A stretch of 7,545 bases of DNA, taken from the NCBI GenBank assembly GCA_003445035.1, contig DLVV01000253.1, forward strand, positions 30,635 through 38,179. Direction: 5' to 3'. Position 1 is the first letter of the stretch. Each line of letters opens with the position of its first letter. A program made the position numbers and the translations under genes. Origin of the DNA: Planctomycetaceae bacterium (GTDB taxonomy: Bacteria; Planctomycetota; Planctomycetia; Planctomycetales; Planctomycetaceae). This document shows positions 1 through 6,849 of the stretch, in pieces. Below the pieces are notes generated by a model that was given only the letters and a program-made list of their open reading frames with translations, searched no databases and had not been told where the DNA came from.

Positions 1-119
1 GCATCGTCCTGGGCCATCACCGACACCGGAGAAGCCATCAACACGACCACTGCCATCCACAGCAGCACCTGCCGGCCGATGCCCGCCTCACGTTCTGTCA
101 CCTGCATCCTCATCCCCAT
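1..119 (-). CDS. Exported or membrane protein, N-terminal fragment (runs off left edge)
   Basis: An open minus-strand frame of 39 codons continues past the left edge. Three in-frame ATG codons sit close together at 119, 113 and 107, so the start is uncertain. A GGGG run at 114-117 is about 6 nt upstream of the ATG at 107 and may favour that one. The translation has a short polar stretch with Arg and Glu, then a hydrophobic core (QVLLWMAVVVLMASPVSV) and an AXA-like end (VMAQDD), which is a classical Sec signal peptide. The gene lies 43 nt downstream of the TPR gene stop on the same strand, so co-transcription is likely. In planctomycetes an exported TPR gene is often followed by an ExbB/TolQ-like proton-channel gene whose product carries such a leader. 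That identity is an inference from context; the visible part does not contain the channel domain. Confidence 0.7.
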   Translation of the reverse strand, partial: MGMRMQVTEREAGIGRQVLLWMAVVVLMASPVSVMAQDD

Positions 120-130
120 TCGTAGTCGTC

Positions 131-150
131 TGTCCGCTGTCCGCTGTCCG
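131..150. repeat. Short tandem repeat, 7-bp unit TGTCCGC, nearly three copies
   Basis: Two perfect copies of TGTCCGC followed by TGTCCG lie in the 43-bp gap between the TPR gene stop and the next leftward gene. No convincing terminator hairpin is present in this gap, which fits read-through of the two minus-strand genes. The repeat may be simple replication slippage. Confidence 0.6.
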
Positions 151-162
151 AACGTCGCCGGT

Positions 163-3100
163 TCACTTCGACTTCGGCTTCGGCTTCGGCAGGGTGGTCA
201 ACACCTGCGCGGCCGACTTCGCCTCCGGCCGCTTCGGGAATTTCTTGATCACCGTCCCCAGCATCTCCCGAGCCTTGTCGTTGTCCTTGAGTTCCTTGAA
301 GCAGCGGCCGGCCTCCAGGTACCCCTTCGCCTGCCACTCCTCGTACGGGTACTTGAACGCCGCAACCAGGAAGTTCTCGTAGGCCACCTTGTACTGTTTT
401 CTCGAGAAGGCGATCTCACCGATCATGAACCTCGCCTTGGCCGCCGCCTCGGTGTTTGTCTCCTTGGTGACCTGCTCGAAAACCGGCACAGCCCGGTCCA
501 GCTGGTTTTGCTTCTGCAACGCCAATCCCAAACCGTAACGGGCGGCCGGAAGTTGCGGGTACTTGGCGAAGCCCTTGACCAGGGCCTCGAACCGCTGCTG
601 GGCCAGTGGCCATTTCTTCAGGTTCAGGTGGCAGGTTCCAGCACGGTAGAGTGCCCGTGCCCGCTCGGTCGCCTTGGGATCACCCACCACCTGCTCGAAG
701 TGGACCACCGCTTCCTTCCAGTTCTTGGCCAGGTACTGACACTCGCCACAGAGCAACAGCGCCTCGCTCCGCTGGTCCCCCTTGGGGAACTCCTTGAGCA
801 GCACGCCAAGTTGTGCGATCGCCTCGGGATACCGTTCCTGCCGATACTGGACCCAGCCGAGCTGGTACAGGAGGCTCTCGCGCACGGCCGGTTTCTTGAC
901 CGTCTTGAGTCCCGCGGTATAGGCCTTCTCCGCCTCCGGAAGCAGCTTCTGATCCCCGGATTTTTCCACCGCCTGTCCGATCCGGAACCAGGACTCGGCC
1001 ACCAGAGGGCTGGTGGGCACCTCGGCAACAAGTCGCCGGTAGGAGGCCAGGGCCTGGGGAAGCTGATCGGTGGCCCGGTAGGCAAAGGCGAGTTCGTAGA
1101 GCAGGTTGTCCTTCTGGGCGAACTTGGGCTGGGCCTGGAGTACGGCATTAAAGATCGTGATGGCCGGCTTGTGCTGCTTGAGACCGACCTGGCACAGCGC
1201 CAGTTCGAACCGCGCGTCGGCCGCCAGCTCGGCCGACGGAGCCGGCTTGGTGGCCAGGTAGGCCTGCAGGACCCCGGCCGCGGCCGCAAAATCCTTCAGC
1301 TCCCTCAGGCACGACCCCTGCAACCGTTGTCCCTGGGCAACAATCACATGTTTGGGATACTTGTCGACCAGTTGTTTCAGGGACGCCGCGGCCGCCTTGA
1401 AATCCGCTTTCTCGTACAACGCGGCTCCCATGCCAAACTGGGCCAGCGGTGCCACGTCGCTCTTGGGGAAACCGGTCACGACCTGCCGGAACAGTGCCAC
1501 GGCTGGATCGGGTTTCTTCTGCAGCCGGGCGATGTCACCCAGTTCGTAGAGAGTCCGGTCCCGGAACCCGCTCTTGGCAAACTGACTCTGCAGCTTGGTC
1601 AATTCCACCGACGCCTCGGTGAGCTTGTCGTCGTCCTTCAATGCGGCACCGAGTACGTACAACAGTTCGTCGGCTCGTTCCCACTTGGGTGCAGCAGCCA
1701 GCGCGGCCCGGAAAGCGGCGATCGCCTGCGGTGACCGTTTGGCCGCCTGGTGGGAACGGCCCAGCAGCAATCCCGCCTCGGCTTTCAGCGACACGTCAGC
1801 CAGTCCGGGAATCCCAGCCGTCAGATGTGCGACCGCCGGGTCATATTTCTCGGACCGATACAGGCAGTAACCAATTCGCACCGTGGCCGCTGGCACGTGC
1901 TGGTGTTTCGGGAAACCGGCAATCAGCCCCCGGAACAAGGTCTCGCCCTTGGCCCAGTCGGGCTTTTCTCCCAGCAGGCACGCCTGCCCCCCGACGTAGA
2001 ACACCTCGGGACGCAACTCGTGCTTGGCCAGCTTGGCGTTGCCAAGGAACTTCTCAGCCGATGAGAGCGACAAGGCGGGCTTCTCGATCTGCAGGTGGGA
2101 CAGTGCCGACATGTACAACGCGGAGGCCGTCAGTTCGTGATCGGGATACTTGCCCGAAAAGGCCAGGAATCCGGCAGCCGACTCGACCCGCTTCGCCGGC
2201 TGGGCGTAGAGTGCCTCGTTCCGGAAATGCACCAGTTCGGGCAACCTGGGACTCTTGGCATGGGCTGCAATCGCCTTGTCGTAGACCACCACCGCATCGG
2301 TCGGCTTCTTCAACTTCACCAGGGCACGGCCCAGCCAGGCCGACGCCTCGGCTCCCTCGACCGCCTTCGGATCGGCCGCCACCGGAGTCAGCACCTGTTG
2401 CGCTTTCGCGTACTCCTTGACACCAAACCGGCACTTGCCCGCAGCCACCCGCGATTCGGCAACGTAAGCACTCTTGGCGAACTTCTTGGGAAGCGATTCG
2501 AACACCGTCGCCGCTTCAGCCAGCTTCTGCTGCTGCCTCATCGCATGTCCCTGCTGCAACAGGGCCAGGTCCGCCTGGGCAAAGTTGGCGACCGCAGCGG
2601 CCCGGGCAAACAGCGGTTGCGACTCGACGTACTTCTTCTGCCGGAACAGGCACAGTCCCAATCGCAACGTGATCTCTGTCGCGTCGGGGTGCTTGGCGTG
2701 GGCCTTGAGGAACCTCTGGTAGGTCACCGCCGCTTCGGCGTGCTTCTCGAACTGCTCCTGGGCCGTTCCCAATCCGTACAGGATGTCGGGTTCGAGGCTC
2801 GCTGGAGGTTTCAGGGCCAACGCGCTGCCATAGGCAGCAATGGCCGGTTGAAGCTTCTCGGCCGAGAACAGGCATTCGGCCTGGAGAAACCGTCCCTGGA
2901 TCGCAAAGGGACTCTTCGGAAATCGCTCGGCCACCCTTCCGTACTCGACCGCAGCCGCCTCGAAGTCCGTCGCCTTGCCCGACGCCCCGGCGAGCCTCTC
3001 CGTCGCCAGGCCCAGGTTGAATTGGACCCGGTCGGCCAGCTTGTACTGGGGATGCAACTTCAGCAACTGCTTCAACGTCGCAACCGACTCGGGATATTTC

Positions 3101-3342
3101 TTGAGCTGCAACTGGCAGACAGCGAGATTCAACCGTACCGCCGGCACCCGAACACTCTTGGGATGGGCCGTCAGGAACGTCTTCCAATGCGTCACGGCAT
3201 TGGCGTAGAGACGTTTCTTCTGGAAGCCCTGGGCCACGACGTAGTCACGGGTCGCCGCCTTCTCGGCATCGGTCTCCTGGGCCAACCCACTCGACACCAG
3301 CAACAACACCGCCAACAGCCCACAAACCAATTTCGCGGCCAT
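163..3342 (-). CDS. Exported tetratricopeptide (TPR) repeat protein, 1059 aa
   Basis: The protein starts with a Sec signal peptide (MAAKLVCGLLAVLLLVSSGLA, cleavage expected before QET at about residue 22). The rest is almost entirely TPR-like helical hairpins of about 34-37 residues, recurring as AxxxYxxLGLAxxxxxxxxxAxxxFxxxxxxFPKS. The inter-repeat FPKS-like signature returns as HPKS, FPKS, FAKS, FPKH, YPKH, FPKG and FPKR, as in YbgF/CpoB- and BamD-type envelope TPR proteins. It ends in a basic proline-lysine tail (PKPKPKSK). No catalytic domain is visible, so a periplasmic scaffold role is inferred. The ATG at 3342 is chosen because GAGGAGAAGG (3350-3359) lies 7 nt upstream and the signal peptide begins exactly there. 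An in-frame GTG at 3375 and ATG at 3369 would add 11 or 9 Arg/Gly-rich residues and lack such a site. The next leftward gene also encodes an exported protein. The TPR assignment is secure; the partner and cargo are unknown. Confidence 0.93.
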   Translation of the reverse strand: MAAKLVCGLLAVLLLVSSGLAQETDAEKAATRDYVVAQGFQKKRLYANAVTHWKTFLTAHPKSVRVPAVRLNLAVCQLQLKKYPESVATLKQLLKLHPQYKLADRVQFNLGLATERLAGASGKATDFEAAAVEYGRVAERFPKSPFAIQGRFLQAECLFSAEKLQPAIAAYGSALALKPPASLEPDILYGLGTAQEQFEKHAEAAVTYQRFLKAHAKHPDATEITLRLGLCLFRQKKYVESQPLFARAAAVANFAQADLALLQQGHAMRQQQKLAEAATVFESLPKKFAKSAYVAESRVAAGKCRFGVKEYAKAQQVLTPVAADPKAVEGAEASAWLGRALVKLKKPTDAVVVYDKAIAAHAKSPRLPELVHFRNEALYAQPAKRVESAAGFLAFSGKYPDHELTASALYMSALSHLQIEKPALSLSSAEKFLGNAKLAKHELRPEVFYVGGQACLLGEKPDWAKGETLFRGLIAGFPKHQHVPAATVRIGYCLYRSEKYDPAVAHLTAGIPGLADVSLKAEAGLLLGRSHQAAKRSPQAIAAFRAALAAAPKWERADELLYVLGAALKDDDKLTEASVELTKLQSQFAKSGFRDRTLYELGDIARLQKKPDPAVALFRQVVTGFPKSDVAPLAQFGMGAALYEKADFKAAAASLKQLVDKYPKHVIVAQGQRLQGSCLRELKDFAAAAGVLQAYLATKPAPSAELAADARFELALCQVGLKQHKPAITIFNAVLQAQPKFAQKDNLLYELAFAYRATDQLPQALASYRRLVAEVPTSPLVAESWFRIGQAVEKSGDQKLLPEAEKAYTAGLKTVKKPAVRESLLYQLGWVQYRQERYPEAIAQLGVLLKEFPKGDQRSEALLLCGECQYLAKNWKEAVVHFEQVVGDPKATERARALYRAGTCHLNLKKWPLAQQRFEALVKGFAKYPQLPAARYGLGLALQKQNQLDRAVPVFEQVTKETNTEAAAKARFMIGEIAFSRKQYKVAYENFLVAAFKYPYEEWQAKGYLEAGRCFKELKDNDKAREMLGTVIKKFPKRPEAKSAAQVLTTLPKPKPKSK
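165..191 (-). repeat. CTTCGG-type microrepeat encoding a Pro-Lys C-terminal tail
   Basis: On the plus strand the motif CTTCGG (first copy CTTCGA) repeats in tandem at about 6-bp spacing. It is inside the TPR gene and encodes the terminal PKPKPKSK residues on the minus strand. Such a tail is basic and unstructured. Repeat number could vary by slippage without breaking the frame, because the unit is six bases long. Confidence 0.6.
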
Positions 3343-3349
3343 CTGCCGG

Positions 3350-3359
3350 CCTTCTCCTC
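3350..3359 (-). promoter_or_regulatory. Strong Shine-Dalgarno site that fixes the TPR gene start
   Basis: On the minus strand this reads GAGGAGAAGG, ending 7 nt before the ATG at 3342. It is the only strong Shine-Dalgarno-like site found among the gene starts in the window. It supports ATG 3342 over the in-frame GTG at 3375 or ATG at 3369. Confidence 0.75.
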
Positions 3360-3405
3360 GGCCTCGCATGCTCACATCCCCTCATGTCAGTGTGCTGTCA
3401 CGTCG

Positions 3406-3463
3406 CAACACGAATTCTTCAACGAGACGACAACACATCACTCGAGGTTGATCCGTCGTGTTG
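3406..3463. repeat. 8-bp inverted repeat in the TPR gene leader
   Basis: CAACACGA at 3406-3413 is the exact reverse complement of TCGTGTTG at 3456-3463, with 42 bp between the arms. The right arm overlaps the predicted transcription start of the minus-strand promoter. It could be an operator pair or a leader-RNA stem, but an 8-bp match over this distance can also occur by chance. Confidence 0.25.
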
Positions 3464-3468
3464 GCTCG

Positions 3469-3497
3469 ATAATACCCTCGTCGTGACAGAGTCTCAA
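3469..3497 (-). promoter_or_regulatory. Sigma-70-like promoter for the TPR operon
   Basis: On the minus strand TTGAGA (3497-3492) is followed by a 17-bp spacer and TATTAT (3474-3469). Compared with TTGACA-N17-TATAAT this is five of six at each box with the optimal spacing. Transcription would start near 3462 and leave a leader of about 120 nt before the ATG at 3342. It sits in the only AT-richer stretch of the locus, correctly placed for the leftward genes. Position and match are read directly; activity is inferred. Confidence 0.55.
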
Positions 3498-3554
3498 CAA
3501 GCTAGCCCGATCGCCCAACTCGGAAGCCACGATCATCTCGACAGCCAGATTCGC

Positions 3555-3560
3555 TATATT
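3555..3560 (+). promoter_or_regulatory. Possible -10 box for the rightward gene cluster
   Basis: TATATT lies in a locally AT-rich stretch, 22 nt before the ATG at 3582 and 66 nt before the ATG at 3627. No good -35 box is found at 16-18 bp: the nearest TTGACA-like element, TCGACA at 3538-3543, is only 11 bp upstream. It may be an alternative-sigma or activator-dependent promoter, or no promoter at all. The rest of the 3343-3626 gap shows no other gene. Confidence 0.25.
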
Positions 3561-3626
3561 AACACTTGGCGCCGTTACCAGATGGGAGCAGGGGGAGGCG
3601 ATCGCCAGCCGTCCGCGAGACAACCG

Positions 3627-4760
3627 ATGCCAGGTTCGTCGCTCCCTCACGATTCTCCCGTCCCACCGTTTCCCCGAGTCGCCCTCGTCAGCTCACATCT
3701 GGGCCGCTGGCCACATCGCCGCACCGACTGGTTTGCTGCGCTGTCGACCGCCTGTAACCAGTTGCTTGCTGTGGGCAGCCGGTTGCTGTTCGTGGCCGGC
3801 ACCACGACAGCGCCGTACCTCGCCCGTTGTGGAAAGTTATTCGGCCACAGGGTCGAAACACTCGATTCGACAGGTGTGTCACGCGAGGACCGCGACCAAC
3901 TGTCCGTCTCCAACGCCGACGTGATCATCGCGCTGGCCGTCGGCAACCGCAGTCGAACCCGGTCGTTGATCCAGCGAGTGCTGGAGGCTCCTCCAGAGAG
4001 CCGTCCCCCGGTGTGGTTTGCCCACTCAACCTCGCTGGTTTCACGTGAGATCGCCGAGAAGTGGACAACACAGGGAGCACGTCCATTCGATCCCAGCACC
4101 CGCCGTTGGCCAGATCCACCGGTCGCAGAGGGGGCGATCCGCCTGGCCACCGACCGGATGGTCGAGTCCGGCGACTGGCTGGTGCACTGCACCCGCGAGA
4201 GCGCCGGGCGGTGGCCGGGGCAGCCACAGAACGAGTATCTCGACGACCTGATCCTGGGCCGCAACTCGGCCGATCACTCGGTGCAGGCCACATTGCGGAA
4301 GATTCTGGTCGAGCGACGGCTGAGAGCGGTATCACGACCGGTCCGCGGATTACCCCCGGCGGTCAGCTTCTCGGCCAGCCCTCTGGAAGAACTTCTCACC
4401 CGACGTGTCTTCCGCGGACATCGAGGTCGATGGGACTTCGAACCCTACGGGCTGGCGATTTCTCGAGCCTGGCTGGCCGCTCGTGGAGCTCGCCCGGTCG
4501 TTTACCGTCGCCCCAAAGACCTGCGTGGCGACGACCCGTTCGAACAACCGACAGAATCTCGAGGCCCTCGCCGCCGACTGGATTGGACCAGCGAGGAAGA
4601 ATGGCGGCATCCCGGGGACGTCGACCTCTCGTCGCTTTCGGCCTCCCAGGGCCTGGTCCTGGTCCACCGCGACAGCGACCTGCGTTACGTCGCCGGCTTC
4701 AGCCGCTGGCCGGTCCTTGTCCTCGGTCATTTCCGCCAGGACACCTCAGCGGTACAATGA
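3627..4760 (+). CDS. Uncharacterised two-domain protein (putative Rossmann/SLOG-like N-terminal part, AbiGi-antitoxin-like C-terminal part)
   Basis: I do not recognise a named family. With the start at ATG 3627 (weak GAGA 6 nt upstream) the protein has 377 residues. ATG 3582 is equally possible (392 aa). The frame is open from 3384, but that extra part overlaps the divergent promoter region and looks non-coding. Residues ~17-129 alternate hydrophobic strands and helices (RVALVSSHLG, RLLFVAGTTTAPYLAR, NADVIIALAVGNRSR), suggesting a Rossmann-like nucleotide-binding fold reminiscent of SLOG/DprA-type domains. Residues ~183-366 carry a distinct module: WLVHCTRE, then EYLDDLILG, VSFSASPLEELL, RWDFEPYGLAISR, GARPVVY, DWTSEEEWRHPGDVDL and SRWPVLVL. 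The pattern FxxxPL, YGLxxSRxxLxxxGARPVxY and EWRxxGDVDL resembles my recollection of the AbiGi-antitoxin-like/DUF family; this is tentative. There is no signal peptide or membrane segment, so a cytoplasmic location is expected. It is followed 39 nt later by the GTPase gene. Confidence 0.75.
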   Translation: MPGSSLPHDSPVPPFPRVALVSSHLGRWPHRRTDWFAALSTACNQLLAVGSRLLFVAGTTTAPYLARCGKLFGHRVETLDSTGVSREDRDQLSVSNADVIIALAVGNRSRTRSLIQRVLEAPPESRPPVWFAHSTSLVSREIAEKWTTQGARPFDPSTRRWPDPPVAEGAIRLATDRMVESGDWLVHCTRESAGRWPGQPQNEYLDDLILGRNSADHSVQATLRKILVERRLRAVSRPVRGLPPAVSFSASPLEELLTRRVFRGHRGRWDFEPYGLAISRAWLAARGARPVVYRRPKDLRGDDPFEQPTESRGPRRRLDWTSEEEWRHPGDVDLSSLSASQGLVLVHRDSDLRYVAGFSRWPVLVLGHFRQDTSAVQ

Positions 4761-4799
4761 GCCGCCGTCGAGTCTCTCGAAGTCTGATCACCTCACACC

Positions 4800-5789
4800 A
4801 TGCCCGCGAATCTCACCCCGCAGTACCAGAAGGCCGAAGACGCCTACCGTCGTGCGGCGACAGCCGAGGAACGCATCGGCTGCCTGGAGGAGATGCTCTC
4901 GATCATCCCCAAGCACAAGGGGACCGACCGGCTTCAAGCCGACCTCCGCAAGCGGCTGAAGGAGACCCGCAGCGAATTCGCCACGGAACAGTCCTCGCAA
5001 AAAAAGAGCCAGAGTTACAAGATTCCGCGGCAGGGAGCCGGACAGGTGGTCCTGGTCGGCGGCCCCAACGCCGGCAAGAGCCGCGTCGTCAAGGAATTGA
5101 CCAATGCCAGCCCCGATGTGGCTGACTACCCGTTCAGCACCCGGGAACCGCTGCCCGCGATGATGCCCTGGGAAGATGTCACCGTGCAGTTGGTCGACAC
5201 GCCCCCGGTGACCGACACGCACGTCGAATCCTACCTGACCGGGATGGTCCGTGCCGCTGACCTGGCCCTGCTGATCGTCGACGGCAGCAGCGACGATGCC
5301 CCGGACGACACGGCCTCGGTCATCGAACAGTTCTCACAACGAAAAACGCTCTTCTCGGATCGGACGGGGTTTGACGAAGAGGACTTCAGCATCGTGCACA
5401 TCCGGACACTGCTGATCCTGACCCGTGCCTCCGACCCCGATGCCGACCTGAGACTGGAGTTGCTCGAGGAATCGACCGGACGGACATTCGAGGTGATCCG
5501 TGTCGAACTCGACGACGACGCCTCGTGCGAATCGCTCCGAGACACCATCTACAACACGCTCGAGGTCGTCCGCGTCTACACCAAGCCTCCGGGAAAGCCG
5601 GCCGACTTCGAGGCACCATTCACTGTGCCCCGGGAGGGGACGATCGAGGACCTGGCCTTGCAGGTCCACCGCGAACTGGCCACCAACCTGAAGTTTGCCC
5701 GGATCTGGGGTGAGGGTGTCCACGACGGCCAGAGTGTCGGCCGCGAACACGTCCTGTCCGACAAGGATCTCGTTGAACTTCACGTCTGA
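4800..5789 (+). CDS. DRG/Obg-like GTPase with C-terminal TGS domain, 329 aa
   Basis: The layout matches DRG (developmentally regulated GTP-binding) proteins. A helical N-terminal region (1-70) contains IPKHKGTDRLQADLRKRL, close to the N-terminal helices of DRG proteins. A G domain (~80-262) and a TGS domain (~271-329; PFTVPREGTIEDLA, LKFARIWG, DGQSVGREHVLSDKDLVEL) follow. The P-loop is intact (GGPNAGKS, 87-94). Thr114 in YPFST fits switch I. Switch II reads DTPP (133-136) instead of DxxG. The G4 position reads LTRASD (207-212) rather than NKxD, and no SAK-like G5 is seen before residue 245, so guanine specificity is doubtful. TGS/DRG proteins usually act on ribosomes or in translation; that role here is inferred. 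The start at ATG 4800 has no clear Shine-Dalgarno site but fits the DRG-like N-terminus. It lies between the two-domain protein gene and the rhomboid gene, probably in one transcript. Confidence 0.9.
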   Translation: MPANLTPQYQKAEDAYRRAATAEERIGCLEEMLSIIPKHKGTDRLQADLRKRLKETRSEFATEQSSQKKSQSYKIPRQGAGQVVLVGGPNAGKSRVVKELTNASPDVADYPFSTREPLPAMMPWEDVTVQLVDTPPVTDTHVESYLTGMVRAADLALLIVDGSSDDAPDDTASVIEQFSQRKTLFSDRTGFDEEDFSIVHIRTLLILTRASDPDADLRLELLEESTGRTFEVIRVELDDDASCESLRDTIYNTLEVVRVYTKPPGKPADFEAPFTVPREGTIEDLALQVHRELATNLKFARIWGEGVHDGQSVGREHVLSDKDLVELHV

Positions 5790-5818
5790 CCCCAACGAAC
5801 TGACACGGCCCCGCCCAG

Positions 5819-6841
5819 ATGAGACATATCGGATTCCTCCCCGACCAGGCCCGCGCCCTGAGGCTCAAAGCCTGGCTGATCACCCGGGATCTGGCCTGTG
5901 AAGTCGAGGCCGAGGATGGTCAGTGGAGCGTCTGGATCCGCGACGAGGATCACGTTGACGCGGCCAGGAAAGAATTCCTGGCATTCAACATCGACCCGGA
6001 CGCCGATCGGTACCGCCTGGCCGAACAGGCCGTAAAACAACAGCAAAGGGCCGAACCGAAGCCATCCATCCGCAGGCGACCTCCGCCTCGCCGCGACCCG
6101 CACCACTGGACGATGACCCCGTGGCGGCAGTGCCCGGTCACGCTGACCTTGATCGGTCTCTCGATTCTCCTGACAGCCCTGTGCGTCCGTGGTCTAAAGA
6201 AAAACGGAGGAATGGACTTCGAGATGGCCTACGAACCGGTGTTGAGCCGGTTGATGATCGTTGCGGTCGAGCAGCGGGGCGACGAACTCTGGATCCCAAC
6301 CTACAACCTCTCGCGGGCATGGACGCACCTCCGGAATTCGATCAGCCAGGGACGGGACTACCAGTTGCCCAATCACGGTGTCGGCAAAATCGTCCGCGGC
6401 GAGTACTGGAGGCTGGTGACTCCGATCTTTCTTCACTTCAGTATTATGCACATCGCGTTCAACTTGATGTGGATGAGAATACTGGGCGGCGAGATCGAAC
6501 CACGGCGAGGAATTCTCCGCTACCTGGGCCTGGTCCTGCTGATCGCTGTCGTCTCGAACGTCGGACAATACGCCGCCAACGGCTCGCCCGTGTTCGGCGG
6601 CATGTCAGGGGTGGTCTACGGCATCTTTGGCTATCTGTGGATGAAGGAGAAATACGACCCGGCCTCCGGGATGTCTCTGCCACCCAGCACCGCCATCTGG
6701 ATGATCGGCTGGCTCGTTTTCTGCTGGACTGGAATGGCGGGACCAATCGCCAACTGGGCCCACACTTTCGGCCTGGCCACCGGGATGCTGGTCGGGCTTC
6801 TCCCCACACGGACTCGATCCCAGCAGTCCCCAGGTCGCTGA
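5819..6841 (+). CDS. glpG: GlpG-type rhomboid intramembrane serine protease, 340 aa
   Basis: This is an integral membrane protease that cleaves transmembrane substrates within the bilayer using a Ser-His dyad. Residues 1-65 form a soluble domain resembling the cytoplasmic N-terminal domain of E. coli GlpG, followed by a basic Pro/Arg linker (79-97). Six membrane segments are expected at about 105-122, 200-219, 232-250, 261-275, 290-307 and 311-328. The catalytic serine is Ser263 in GGMSGVVYGIFGYLW, nearly identical to the GlpG motif. The catalytic histidine is His315 in ANWAHTFGLATG. The oxyanion-side residues His211 and Asn215 lie in HFSIMHIAFNLMWM, and a YWR motif (196-198) precedes them. 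The segment between helix 1 and helix 2 (about 123-199) looks some 35 residues longer than in E. coli GlpG. No Shine-Dalgarno site is visible; the start follows the GTPase stop by 29 nt, suggesting co-transcription. The family is certain. The symbol reflects GlpG-type architecture, not proven orthology. Confidence 0.95.
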   Translation: MRHIGFLPDQARALRLKAWLITRDLACEVEAEDGQWSVWIRDEDHVDAARKEFLAFNIDPDADRYRLAEQAVKQQQRAEPKPSIRRRPPPRRDPHHWTMTPWRQCPVTLTLIGLSILLTALCVRGLKKNGGMDFEMAYEPVLSRLMIVAVEQRGDELWIPTYNLSRAWTHLRNSISQGRDYQLPNHGVGKIVRGEYWRLVTPIFLHFSIMHIAFNLMWMRILGGEIEPRRGILRYLGLVLLIAVVSNVGQYAANGSPVFGGMSGVVYGIFGYLWMKEKYDPASGMSLPPSTAIWMIGWLVFCWTGMAGPIANWAHTFGLATGMLVGLLPTRTRSQQSPGR

Positions 6842-6849
6842 GAATTCCG

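Noticed and set aside
79..1734. A 551-codon plus-strand open frame antisense to the TPR gene
   Set aside because: It is extremely rich in Leu, Arg and Gly, has no domain or start context, and mirrors the codon bias of the convincing TPR frame on the other strand.
2095..3486. A 463-codon plus-strand open frame antisense to the TPR gene start
   Set aside because: Same composition artefact; it also crosses the TPR start, leader and promoter region, and its translation shows no recognisable motifs.
3384..3626. N-terminal extension of the two-domain protein from ATG 3384
   Set aside because: The extension covers the divergent promoter, its residues show no conserved-looking pattern, and the recognisable fold begins only after ATG 3627.
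4061..5125. A 354-codon plus-strand open frame spanning two genes
   Set aside because: It overlaps the two-domain protein and the GTPase in another frame and is Arg/Pro/Ser-rich, as expected for an out-of-frame reading of GC-rich codons.
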